Shown here: one piece after another, positions 1 to 7,569 of the stretch
How the letters are laid out: each line of letters begins with the position of its first letter
How positions within the stretch are numbered: position 1 is the first letter of the stretch
NCBI GenBank assembly: GCA_021202395.1
Contig: JAJQDC010000035.1
Location: 1-42,120, forward strand
Source: Clostridia bacterium
Lineage (GTDB): Bacteria > Bacillota > Clostridia > Christensenellales > Borkfalkiaceae
Direction: 5' to 3'
Length of the DNA: 42,120 bases
Notes under the pieces: generated by a model
Told to the model about the DNA's origin: nothing
The model's database searches: none
What the model saw: the letters and a program-made list of their open reading frames with translations, nothing else
Position numbers and translations under genes: made by a program

Positions 1-20
1 AGATTTTTTGTTGGTGGAAA

Positions 21-689
21 ATGGCTGATTTAAAAAAATTACTTATTGCCGTACCTGTTTTGCTTGTATCATGCTTTTGCGGCTGCAATAAAAGTGATGA
101 TAAAGAAGATATTGTTTTCACGGCTGCTGAACCTTTACATAAACTTGGTGCCAACACTTCGGTTGAACAGATTGACTGCATAAGTAATTACGCCTGCGAC
201 GATGATTATGATGCTTATGAAGATTTTATTGATTATTATTACAATGACTTCAAGCCATCATATGATTGCAGTTTTTATATTTTAAACCCCGGCGATGGGC
301 TTAAGGGCTTTATTCCCCATATAATGACCAGAAATTATTATATTTACAAGACATCTGATTCCCCTGAAAATTTTATGCTGGTAGAAGAATTAAAGTTTCA
401 TGTAGATTGCCTTACTAACATAGTCTATCCGGAAGCGATTTTGGGTAAAGGCAGAACAAATTTATTTTTGTCATATAAATGCAACAAGATTACCGCCGAT
501 TTAAGCGGCAATGATTATGTGCTTGAATTCGGCGACAATAATACAAACGGAAGGTGTAATACTTACGTTAATATTTATTTGCAAAATGTCTGCATTGCAA
601 CCTGTTATTATGAAGAAGTGGAAACATACGATAAACTACCGCGCGGGTGGTTTGAACAATTTTTTAAAGAAAATATTATAAAGGGGTAA
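21..689 (+). CDS. Putative lipoprotein, unknown function
   Basis: The 222-residue product starts with a basic, then hydrophobic segment ending in a lipobox, L-V-S-C at residues 15-18, with a second possible Cys in CGC at 20-22. This suggests export and lipid anchoring to the outer face of the membrane. The mature part is acidic and rich in Asp, Tyr and Cys (for example a run of D and Y around residues 58-75). I recognise no domain. The ATG at 21 has a ribosome site (GGTGGA) a few bases upstream, so the gene appears complete although it lies at the window edge. Its function is unknown. The call as a lipoprotein rests only on the signal peptide. Confidence 0.6.
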   Translation: MADLKKLLIAVPVLLVSCFCGCNKSDDKEDIVFTAAEPLHKLGANTSVEQIDCISNYACDDDYDAYEDFIDYYYNDFKPSYDCSFYILNPGDGLKGFIPHIMTRNYYIYKTSDSPENFMLVEELKFHVDCLTNIVYPEAILGKGRTNLFLSYKCNKITADLSGNDYVLEFGDNNTNGRCNTYVNIYLQNVCIATCYYEEVETYDKLPRGWFEQFFKENIIKG

Positions 690-741
690 ACTATATTTAT
701 AAGGGGTTTTTACCAATTTACTCTATAATTTAAAATTACGG

Positions 742-770
742 TTGACAGCCGCAAAAGTAAGTAGTAAAAT
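742..770 (+). promoter_or_regulatory. Sigma-A-type promoter of the 781 gene
   Basis: TTGACA at 742-747, a 17-bp spacer and TAAAAT at 765-770. The expected transcription start is near 777, only about 4 nt before the ATG at 781, so the mRNA would be almost leaderless. A TTG in the -35 box is in frame with the gene but is not a credible start codon. Confidence 0.7.
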
Positions 771-780
771 AAAGTTACAT

Positions 781-1146
781 ATGGAACCGATTTTTATAAT
801 CTCTATAGTGGTCGGCGGTGTGTTTTTTGTACTGCTTTTGTTTTACCTTGCAAACCTGTTCAAAAGATGTAAGGCTGCCCGCGAGCTTAAAGAAGAGCTT
901 GACGAAACCTATACCGACCCCAATATAGCAAAAATGGAATATGATATTGCCTATTACGACGAAGATATTCAAAGCCGCATCAACGCTATGAATATAAAGA
1001 CGGATAAGCAGGTAACCATAGAAGAGGTTATCCATGGCGAAGAGCAGGCAGTTCCACCTGAAGAGGACGCTCTGTTTGCCAAGATAGATGACGAGGGCAT
1101 GGAAGAAATTTCCGGTAACTACCGCCCCGAAGACAAAAAAGATTAA
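781..1146 (+). CDS. Small single-pass membrane protein with acidic tail
   Basis: The product has 121 residues from the ATG at 781. A hydrophobic segment at about residues 4-25 is followed by a basic stop-transfer stretch (KRCK) and a charged, strongly acidic, probably helical cytoplasmic tail. The frame opens further upstream to a TTG at 742, but that codon is part of the -35 promoter box, so ATG 781 is chosen. There is no clear ribosome site, consistent with a leaderless transcript. A hairpin terminator follows at 1152-1188, so it is probably a single-gene unit. I recognise no family. It could be a membrane scaffold or a secretion/division accessory protein, but the sequence does not decide this. 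Confidence 0.6.
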   Translation: MEPIFIISIVVGGVFFVLLLFYLANLFKRCKAARELKEELDETYTDPNIAKMEYDIAYYDEDIQSRINAMNIKTDKQVTIEEVIHGEEQAVPPEEDALFAKIDDEGMEEISGNYRPEDKKD

Positions 1147-1151
1147 TGCGG

Positions 1152-1188
1152 TGCGGCGTAATTTTCAGCCCTGCGCCGCAATTTTTTT
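1152..1188 (+). terminator. Rho-independent terminator
   Basis: TGCGGCG (1152-1158) pairs with CGCCGCA (1174-1180), followed by a run of seven T. It ends the transcript of the small membrane protein gene. Confidence 0.75.
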
Positions 1189-1215
1189 AATTTACGTGGG
1201 AATAATATTTACGGT

Positions 1216-1812
1216 ATGGATATTTCCGTTTTACACTGGGTGCACGAAAATCTGCACAGTATAACGTGGCTCAACTACGTTATGAAATACGTAACGCTGC
1301 TTGGCGAAGACGGCATTGCATGTATAGTGCTATGCCTTATTCTTATTATAATCAAAAAAACACGCAGGTGCGGTTTTGCCATGGCGTTTGCCCTTATATT
1401 TGACGTGGTAATAGTAAACCTTATATTAAAGAACGCAGTGGCGCGCAGCCGCCCGTGGACGGAGTACGCCGAGCTTGAAAGCTACTACGAACAGTACGGC
1501 ATTGTCCTTCCCGATGATTATTCCTTTCCGTCGGGCCATACAGCGGTGCTGTTCTGTTCCGCAACCGTGCTTACCATGTTTTACAGGGCAAAAGCGGGCG
1601 TGCCTTCGTATATAATAGCGGTAATAGTGGCAATCTCCCGCATATGGCTGTGCGTGCATTACCCTACCGACGTGCTTGCCGGCATGCTCATAGGTATTGC
1701 CTGCGGCGTAGCGGGGTACTTTGCCTTTAAATATTCCGAACGGGCTTTTATAAAATACCGCAATAAGAAAAAGAGTGCGGCGGAAGAAGATGATAAAAAC
1801 GAAGACAGTTAA
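1216..1812 (+). CDS. PAP2-family membrane phosphatase
   Basis: A 198-residue polytopic membrane protein with all three PAP2 phosphatase signatures: KX6RP at residues 72-80, PSGH at 105-108 and SRX5HX3D at 141-152. In this family His107-type and His148-type residues carry out phosphate transfer at the outer membrane face. Members of this size act on lipid phosphates such as undecaprenyl pyrophosphate (BcrC/YbjG type) or phosphatidylglycerol phosphate; which one applies here is not visible. Recycling of the undecaprenyl carrier would fit the glycan operon that lies tail-to-tail with it. The C-terminus is short, charged and cytoplasmic. There is no clear ribosome site. A TAATAT box at 1203-1208 sits 7 nt before the ATG, so a leaderless mRNA is possible, but the -35 region is weak. 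Confidence 0.85.
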   Translation: MDISVLHWVHENLHSITWLNYVMKYVTLLGEDGIACIVLCLILIIIKKTRRCGFAMAFALIFDVVIVNLILKNAVARSRPWTEYAELESYYEQYGIVLPDDYSFPSGHTAVLFCSATVLTMFYRAKAGVPSYIIAVIVAISRIWLCVHYPTDVLAGMLIGIACGVAGYFAFKYSERAFIKYRNKKKSAAEEDDKNEDS

Positions 1813-1832
1813 AATTTTATATTATAAATCAG

Positions 1833-1868
1833 AATACCGCCGTACGTAACGCACAGCGGTATTTTTTA
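1833..1868. terminator. Terminator between convergent genes
   Basis: AATACCGC (1833-1840) pairs with GCGGTATT (1856-1863), followed by T's on the plus strand. It ends the PAP2 gene and may also stop the glycan operon from the other side, where the T-tract is weaker. Confidence 0.75.
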
Positions 1869-1878
1869 TGTCTTTTAT

Positions 1879-2655
1879 TTATTTTGAATCGGGCCCCGGT
1901 ACGGTGTTTGTTGCTTCTATATAATGCTTATGCACTGCGGAAAAATCTCCTTCTTCGCGTATAAGCCCGTGGTCAAGCCATATCGCCCTTGTGCAGAACC
2001 TTGTGGGCGCCCCGTGCGAAACCATTACAAAGGTAAGCCCCTGCCGCCGCAGTTCGTCTAACCGCGCGGTGCATTTTTTGTTGAACGCGTTGTCGCCTGC
2101 GGCAAGCGCTTCGTCCAGCAGCAGTATGTCAGAGTTAAGCCCTATAAGATTTATAGCTACCGAAAAGGCAAGCCTGCCCGTCATGCCGGAAGAGTATGTT
2201 TTTACGGGTGAATAAATAAAGTCCCCTATTTCAGAAAATTCTATAATATCTTCAAGCTTGTCGTGTATCTGCTTGCGGGTGTAGCCCATTATGGCGCCGT
2301 TAAGGTAAATATTTTCCAGCCCCGTCGCGTTGCCGTCAAAGCCCGCGCCGTAGCCTATAAGGGGGGCAATCCTGCCGTAAACTTTTACAGTCCCTTCCGA
2401 AGGCTTCAACAGCCCCGATATAATTTTTAACAGCGTACTTTTGCCTGCGCCGTTCCTGCCTATAAGGGCAACGCCCTCGCCCTGTTTTATCTGCAGCGAC
2501 ACGCCTTTAAGCGCCTCAAACTTTTTCTTTTTAAGGTCTCTGCGGAATGCCCGTACAACGGTTTCTTTAAGCGAGTTTACCCCTTCGTACATAGTAAAGC
2601 GCATCTTTACGTCTTTTACGTCTATAATTACGTCGTCGTCTATAATCTCTTTCAT
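1879..2655 (-). CDS. Polysaccharide/teichoic acid ABC exporter ATPase (TagH/Wzt-like)
   Basis: A 258-residue ATP-binding subunit. Walker A is at residues 66-73 (GRNGAGKS), the ABC signature YSSGM at 154-158, Walker B ILLLDE at about 177-182 and the switch His at about 214. The N-terminal extension before the Walker motif and the YSSGM signature are typical of the TagH/RfbE/Wzt branch, which powers export of lipid-linked surface polysaccharides. It lacks the extra C-terminal carbohydrate-binding domain of long Wzt proteins. It follows the permease gene by 7 bp and is the last gene of the minus-strand glycan operon. The substrate is inferred from the operon (a polyprenyl-linked glycan, possibly galactofuranose-containing). 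Confidence 0.88.
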   Translation of the reverse strand: MKEIIDDDVIIDVKDVKMRFTMYEGVNSLKETVVRAFRRDLKKKKFEALKGVSLQIKQGEGVALIGRNGAGKSTLLKIISGLLKPSEGTVKVYGRIAPLIGYGAGFDGNATGLENIYLNGAIMGYTRKQIHDKLEDIIEFSEIGDFIYSPVKTYSSGMTGRLAFSVAINLIGLNSDILLLDEALAAGDNAFNKKCTARLDELRRQGLTFVMVSHGAPTRFCTRAIWLDHGLIREEGDFSAVHKHYIEATNTVPGPDSK

Positions 2656-2662
2656 GTGCGCC

Positions 2663-3475
2663 TCACAACTGGGAAGATATATGGTTTTTAAGGGCGTGCA
2701 TAAACAGCCAGCCTATCACAAGCAATATCAGCGCAAAGCCGTAGCAGGCTATATAAGTATTTACCGAAGGAAGGGTTCCCACCATAAGATCCCTGAATGC
2801 GGTAAGGTACTGGTACATCGGGTTAAACTTCATAATTTTTGCAAACGCATTGTCGCCCATTCTTGAAAGGGAGTAGAACACGGGGGTAATGTACCGCCAC
2901 AGCGTCATGATAACCGAGTATATATGCTGTATATCCCTGAAGAATACAAAGCACGTGCTTAAAAAGAACGCTATCCCTATAGAAAATATCACTTCTGCAG
3001 GTATTATGGTTATTACCAAAATCAGCTCCCAGCAGAAGGAGTAGGTGCCCAGTATCTGGAATACTATCATAAGGATAATCATCGATACAAATGAAAACGC
3101 AAATGACGCCAACGAAGAGAACACGCTTGAAAGGGGGAATATTTCCATAGGCACGGGGGTAGAAAGCAGCAGCCCCTTGCGGTTTACTATGCTGCCTACC
3201 GATGTAGAAGTGGCTTCTGACATAAGCCCGAACACTATGTTACCTGAAAGGATGTACAATATATAAGGCATACCCGCAACGTCGCCGCTGCCGAGTATGT
3301 TAGAAAATACGAACCACATTACAAGGGTATTGAGCAGCGGGTTTAAAACCGACCACAGAATACCTATAACCGAGCGGTAGTATTTATTTTTTATATTTCT
3401 TTTTACAAGCAGGCTCAATAAAAATATTCTCTGGCTCAGCCTGTGTTCCTGTTTTACTGCTTTCCTTTTAGTCAT
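2663..3475 (-). CDS. Polysaccharide ABC exporter permease (TagG/Wzm-like)
   Basis: A membrane subunit of the ABC-2 type with about six hydrophobic helices, 270 residues from the chosen start. Partner of the downstream ATPase; together they would flip a lipid-linked glycan across the membrane. The frame extends 21 codons further upstream to 3538, but the ATG at 3475 has an AGGAG ribosome site 5 nt before it and gives the usual TagG length, whereas the upstream ATG has none. It is preceded by the DUF4422 transferase gene at a gap of about 100 bp. Confidence 0.87.
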   Translation of the reverse strand: MTKRKAVKQEHRLSQRIFLLSLLVKRNIKNKYYRSVIGILWSVLNPLLNTLVMWFVFSNILGSGDVAGMPYILYILSGNIVFGLMSEATSTSVGSIVNRKGLLLSTPVPMEIFPLSSVFSSLASFAFSFVSMIILMIVFQILGTYSFCWELILVITIIPAEVIFSIGIAFFLSTCFVFFRDIQHIYSVIMTLWRYITPVFYSLSRMGDNAFAKIMKFNPMYQYLTAFRDLMVGTLPSVNTYIACYGFALILLVIGWLFMHALKNHISSQL

Positions 3476-3579
3476 AGCTGCTCCTGTCTTTTGTTTTCTG
3501 CATAACCGCAGTAAAAATAAGATAGTGTGTCTTGCCATTATTATGGCGGTTTTGTTTGTTTTTCAAACGTAAAACTGCT

Positions 3580-4329
3580 TTAAGTAAAGCTCTTTATTAT
3601 GTTAAGGCAGCATGTTTTAGCCTTAACAAAAATGGGTATATCCCCTGTTGTGTAAACGTCTTTATAAATTGTTTTCGGCTTGTTGTGCTCAAGCCACACG
3701 TTAAACAGCCGCTCTGCGGCAAAGCCGAAAGCCCTTTGCTGGTAAGCCGTTCTGTCAGATATATCTATCCTTTTTTCCAGTTCAAAAAGTATGGGGAACA
3801 GCCATCCGCAGTAGCCGTTTAAAAGTTCCATTTTTATTATGAACATGTTGTAAAGGCTGCAGTATTTGCCGGCCATAACCTTATCAAAGTCTGCTGCGTA
3901 CTCAGGGTGCATTTCCCTTATTATCCTGCCGCATTCGTCTAAATCGCCCTTAACGTGGTTTTTTGCGTAGTGGCGGTATACGTCTTTTGCAACCTTGTGC
4001 TTTTTTGGCAGTATAACGTCGCAACCTTCAAGCAGGCTTAAAATATTTTCTTTGCTTAAAATATTTTGTTTAAAAACCGACTTTCCGCAAAAGAACCTGC
4101 GGTAGTGTTCCAGCCCGACGTATGCCGAGCTGTCGTTTTTCCATATCCAGTAAAGGGCGGTAAGTTCGCAAAAACTGCCGTTTTTTGCCGAGATATTGTC
4201 GCCCGTGTCGTCGTACAGGTCGGCGTTTTTTATCGGCTTGTGCAAACCCGAACCTATTACCGTTCTGTCTTTATGGACGTCTGCGTCTTTGTACGCCGCA
4301 ACGTAAAGGGTAATATCAGTTCTTTCCAA
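3580..4329 (-). CDS. DUF4422-family glycosyltransferase
   Basis: A 249-residue protein with the DUF4422 hallmarks: the NISAKNGSFCELTALYWIWK-type segment at about residues 45-65 followed by GLEHYRRFF at about 72-80. Family members lie in capsule and exopolysaccharide clusters and are thought to transfer sugars, often galactofuranose or related residues, onto the growing repeat unit. The start is a TTG at 4329 with GGAGGG 5 nt upstream, overlapping the end of the GT4 gene by 14 nt, so translation is probably coupled. Third gene of the glycan operon. The sugar specificity is inference only. Confidence 0.82.
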   Translation of the reverse strand: MERTDITLYVAAYKDADVHKDRTVIGSGLHKPIKNADLYDDTGDNISAKNGSFCELTALYWIWKNDSSAYVGLEHYRRFFCGKSVFKQNILSKENILSLLEGCDVILPKKHKVAKDVYRHYAKNHVKGDLDECGRIIREMHPEYAADFDKVMAGKYCSLYNMFIIKMELLNGYCGWLFPILFELEKRIDISDRTAYQQRAFGFAAERLFNVWLEHNKPKTIYKDVYTTGDIPIFVKAKTCCLNIIKSFT

Positions 4330-5413
4330 CTTGCCCTCCAGTCAGCTGCCCGTAGTAATCGGTAAGGCGGTGTGCTTCGCTCTCTATATCGTACCCTGCG
4401 GCAACAATCTTTTCTTTTACGTCATAGCTTCTCGTAAAGTTACCGCGCAGGGCTTCCGCCCACAAATTTATATCCGTCTTTAAAAAGGTGCAGTTGCCCG
4501 TTATATCCGTCTCTTTTGTAACGCTGTCTGCAAATATGCAGCTTAAGCCCGCCGCCTGCGCTTCTATTGCAGAAACGCTCAGCCCTTCGTATAGCGAAGG
4601 GAGTACAAACACGTCCGCCGCCTTGTACCACGTATACGGCTCGCCGGGCGGTACAAACTTTACGCTGCCCGTTATGCCAAGTTTTACGCAAAGCTCTTCA
4701 AGTTCAGCCTGCAGCGGTCCGCCGCCCAAAAGCACAAGCAGAGCGTCTTTCCTGCCCGCGGCTGCAAAAGCCTTTAATAAAAAGCTTAAATTCTTCTGGT
4801 AGGCAAACCTGCCCGTAAAGAGTATTATGGTCTTATCCGTTCCGCACTGGTTTTTTGCGGAGATATGTTCGCCTTCGGTGCAGTAAAATTTTTCGGCTTC
4901 TATGGCGTTGTTCAGCAGCATTGCTTCGCCCGCCCGCCTTTTAAAGGTGCTTTCGGCAGCCGCCCTTCCGCAAGCCATAAGGTGCGTTGCGTAGGAAGCG
5001 GCAAAGGGCCTCATTAATTTTTTTATCAGGTATCTGTCAGAATGTCTGTTGAACGTGCTGTGCGCATGGCATATTCTTACGGGTACGCCTGCGGCTGCCG
5101 CTTCAGGCAGAACCACGGCAGAAAGTATGCCCATATGTGAATGTACTATATCGTACTTTTCGGCGCAGCAGATGTCTTCTATATCGCCCATACCGCGCAA
5201 AACGCTTTTTGTCAGGTTGGGTATGTGGTAAATTTTTGCCTGCCCGTCGCACAGTTTTACCTGTTTGTCAAAGGCGGTGGGGGCGTAAGTTACAAAGTCG
5301 AACCTGTAATTTTTAAGGTCGCAGCGCCGCATATAATTCAACAAACAAGAGGCAACGCCGCCCAGTTGCGTGTTGCCGACTACCTGCAGTATTTTTTTTC
5401 TGTCGTCGCTCAT
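4316..5413 (-). CDS. GT4-family glycosyltransferase (EpsF-like)
   Basis: A 365-residue GT-B fold retaining transferase. The N-terminal domain has the acceptor-side glycine motif GNTQLGGVAS near residues 13-22. The C-terminal nucleotide-sugar domain carries LPSLYEGLSVSAIEAQAAG, the E-x7-E donor site. It resembles the EpsF/capsule branch of GT4. It acts in the cytoplasm, adding a sugar to the lipid-linked intermediate made by the sugar transferase encoded 3 bp upstream. No strong ribosome site precedes the ATG, so re-initiation from the upstream gene is likely. Donor and linkage are unknown. Confidence 0.85.
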   Translation of the reverse strand: MSDDRKKILQVVGNTQLGGVASCLLNYMRRCDLKNYRFDFVTYAPTAFDKQVKLCDGQAKIYHIPNLTKSVLRGMGDIEDICCAEKYDIVHSHMGILSAVVLPEAAAAGVPVRICHAHSTFNRHSDRYLIKKLMRPFAASYATHLMACGRAAAESTFKRRAGEAMLLNNAIEAEKFYCTEGEHISAKNQCGTDKTIILFTGRFAYQKNLSFLLKAFAAAGRKDALLVLLGGGPLQAELEELCVKLGITGSVKFVPPGEPYTWYKAADVFVLPSLYEGLSVSAIEAQAAGLSCIFADSVTKETDITGNCTFLKTDINLWAEALRGNFTRSYDVKEKIVAAGYDIESEAHRLTDYYGQLTGGQVGKN

Positions 5414-5416
5414 AGT

Positions 5417-6169
5417 TTATTCTGTGCTTTTGCCGCCGTCTGCGGCAACTTCTTTGTTTAAGCTGTCTTCGGCTTTAAATGCCGCAATAGTCTGTTCGCT
5501 TATCTCGTAGTTTTGCTCAATATCCGCTTTTAATGCGTCGTATTCGTCCTGGTGTACAAGTTTAATAAATCTGCGTTCCCCCGCAAACAGCACGCCTATC
5601 GTCTTAAAAAATATCTTTATATCCAGTAAAAGCGATGCGTGCGTAACATAGTATGCGTCGTAATAGCGGCGCAGGCGGTTGTTAAGGTGAGAATTCCCCA
5701 TCACCTGCCCCAGCCCCGTAAGCCCCGGGCGCATTTCAAATTTTATAAGCTCCCACCTGTCGTAGCTGAAGTAGTGCGCCAAAAGGGGGCGTGGACCTAT
5801 TATACACATATCTCCCCGTATAATATTAAGCAGCTGCGGAAGTTCGTCTATTTTGAACTTGCGTATAACTTTACCTACTTTGGTAAGGTTTTCGTTGCCG
5901 TCTTTTATTACCGGTCGGTGCGGGTCAAAGGGTACTTCGGTATCTTTCATAGAGCGGAACTTGTAGCATTTAAAAATTTTACCGCGCACGCCCGTCCTGG
6001 GCTGGGTAAAAATAATTTTACCGCCGTCTTCTATCTTTATGGCTATAGCTACTATAAGAAATATCGGGGAAGAGATAATAAGGGCTATAAGTGCAATAAC
6101 GCTGTCAGACACATACTTAAAACGCATATACGCCGTATTAACTTTCTTTTTACCTTTATTCTTTTTCAT
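5417..6169 (-). CDS. Undecaprenyl-phosphate sugar phosphotransferase
   Basis: A 250-residue bacterial sugar transferase (WcaJ/EpsL-like, short form): one N-terminal hydrophobic segment at about residues 20-45, the KFRSM motif near 70, then DELPQLLNIIRGDM and IGPRP in the middle, and the PGLTGLGQV segment. Enzymes of this family move a sugar-1-phosphate from a UDP-sugar onto undecaprenyl phosphate and so start glycan assembly at the inner face of the membrane. First gene of the minus-strand operon, with a good promoter at 6232-6260. The first sugar is not predictable from sequence. Confidence 0.87.
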   Translation of the reverse strand: MKKNKGKKKVNTAYMRFKYVSDSVIALIALIISSPIFLIVAIAIKIEDGGKIIFTQPRTGVRGKIFKCYKFRSMKDTEVPFDPHRPVIKDGNENLTKVGKVIRKFKIDELPQLLNIIRGDMCIIGPRPLLAHYFSYDRWELIKFEMRPGLTGLGQVMGNSHLNNRLRRYYDAYYVTHASLLLDIKIFFKTIGVLFAGERRFIKLVHQDEYDALKADIEQNYEISEQTIAAFKAEDSLNKEVAADGGKSTE

Positions 6170-6231
6170 AGCTTATATTAACGTATTCCGCAAACCAAAG
6201 TTTACACAAAGTGTATTAAAGTTGTAACGGT

Positions 6232-6260
6232 ATTATAACATATATTCTTACATAAATCAA
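6232..6260 (-). promoter_or_regulatory. Promoter of the surface-glycan operon
   Basis: Reading the minus strand: TTGATT (6260-6255), 17-bp spacer, TATAAT (6237-6232). Expected transcription start near 6225, about 55 nt before the sugar transferase ATG at 6169. Confidence 0.65.
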
Positions 6261-6499
6261 CTATATTCGGCAAATTAGGCGCCATGTAAAAAAACCATTT
6301 TATTACAGTACAAACTGCCGAAAAAATTTTTATTAAAAATAAACTAAAAAATTGTACATAAAAATGTTTGGCAAATATGGGCGCAAAGCGGAAGCAAAAT
6401 TGGGTAAAAATGGGGCAATTTTGGCTACAAAAAGGACAAAAAGTGCCAAAAAACGCCCGTTCCATACAAAAATATTTTCGTTGAAACAGAATTATATTC
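6261..6499. other. AT-rich spacer between divergent genes
   Basis: No gene or RNA recognised. The only structure noted is a short inverted repeat, CAAAATTG near 6394 and CAATTTTG near 6415, lying between the two divergent promoters; it could be a regulator site. Confidence 0.4.
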
Positions 6500-6528
6500 T
6501 TGCTTTATTTCTGCTGCCATATTATACT
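6500..6528 (+). promoter_or_regulatory. Promoter of the LysR-type regulator
   Basis: TTGCTT (6500-6505), 17-bp spacer, TATACT (6523-6528). Expected start near 6535, giving a leader of about 60 nt with a strong AGGAGG site at 6581-6586. Confidence 0.55.
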
Positions 6529-6595
6529 TAAATTGTAAACTGCGATACTGTTTGCAATTATCAATGAATTTATTTACCAAAGGAGGTCAGAATGT

Positions 6596-7489
6596 ATGAA
6601 GCTTGTACAGCTAAAATATTTTCTTGCCGTATATAGAACAAATAATTTTACCGTAGCCGCCAACGAGATGTACGTATCCCAGCCCGCCATATCGCGCGCC
6701 ATACGCGACCTTGAAACGGAGTTCGGCGTAAGTTTTTTCAAGCGCAACAACAACCGTTTAGAAATTACCGAACAGGGCGAATGGCTTGCCGAAAGGGCTA
6801 AGTTTATTTTAAGCTACGTAGACGAAACCGAACAGAATCTGTATGCAATGTCTGCAAACCAGGGTTATGTACGCATCGGCGTAGATCCCATGGTGGCAAC
6901 AAGTTTTATGTTCCCCGTGCTCAACGAAATTTCTGAACGTTACCCCGATATGCGTATAGACGTGTCAGAGGCAGGCTCGCTGCATTTAAGGCAGCTTGCC
7001 GAAAGCTGCCTGGTAGATTTTTCGGTATGTATTACCGACGGGGCGCAGAGCGATAAACTCAGCGTGCTGCCCCTTACCGCGGCAGAGCTTGTTTACTGCG
7101 TGGGGCAAAACCACAAGTTTGCGCAAGAGGGCAGGGAGAGCGTCTCGTTTGAAGATCTTGCAGGGCAAAAGATTATTCTTTTTAAAGAAGACTGCTTCCA
7201 GAACGTGTTCATAAAAGAAAAGTTCAATGCAAGCGGCGTGTTCTTTAAGCCTTATATGTATACCGACCAGATAAGCAGCGTAACCGACATTTTGTCTTTC
7301 GGCAGCTGCGGCGCGTTCCTGTTAAGGCAGGTAGCCGAAGCAAGGGGGCTTAAAGCCATATCTTTAAACGAAAAGCTAAACCTTACCATAGGGCTTGCCT
7401 GGAACGCCGCCCACCGTTTAGACGAAGCTGAAATGCGCATAAAGAACTTTATAGTTTCAAGTTTCGGTGCCGAAGAAAAGAATATTTAA
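6596..7489 (+). CDS. LysR-type transcriptional regulator
   Basis: A 297-residue protein of normal LysR length. The N-terminal winged helix-turn-helix (about residues 1-60: LKYFLAVYRTNNFTVAANEM, then SQPAISRAIRDLE) is followed by a periplasmic-binding-like effector domain from about residue 90. Such proteins bind T-N11-A sites and often control a divergent gene, here possibly the glycan operon, but no effector can be named. The start at 6596 has AAGGAGG at correct spacing; another ATG at 6592, overlapping it in a different frame, would give only a short peptide. The gene ends before a shared hairpin at 7505-7537. Confidence 0.9.
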   Translation: MKLVQLKYFLAVYRTNNFTVAANEMYVSQPAISRAIRDLETEFGVSFFKRNNNRLEITEQGEWLAERAKFILSYVDETEQNLYAMSANQGYVRIGVDPMVATSFMFPVLNEISERYPDMRIDVSEAGSLHLRQLAESCLVDFSVCITDGAQSDKLSVLPLTAAELVYCVGQNHKFAQEGRESVSFEDLAGQKIILFKEDCFQNVFIKEKFNASGVFFKPYMYTDQISSVTDILSFGSCGAFLLRQVAEARGLKAISLNEKLNLTIGLAWNAAHRLDEAEMRIKNFIVSSFGAEEKNI

Positions 7490-7504
7490 ATTACAAAAAA
7501 ATTT

Positions 7505-7537
7505 ATACCCGCTCTGCCATAAATGCAGGGCGGGTAT
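7505..7537 (-). terminator. Terminator between convergent genes
   Basis: A 13-bp hairpin (ATACCCGCTCTGC / GCAGGGCGGGTAT, one G-T pair, 7-nt loop). On the minus strand it is followed by AAATTTTTTTG, so it mainly ends the galactofuranosyltransferase transcript. The plus-strand T-tract is poor. Confidence 0.7.
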
Positions 7538-7569
7538 TTGCTGCCGTAATATGCCGCAATTAACGGGCT

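Noticed and set aside
742-1146. TTG 742 as the start of the small membrane protein
   Set aside because: That TTG is the first half of the -35 box TTGACA of a perfect-spacing promoter; ATG 781 is downstream of it.
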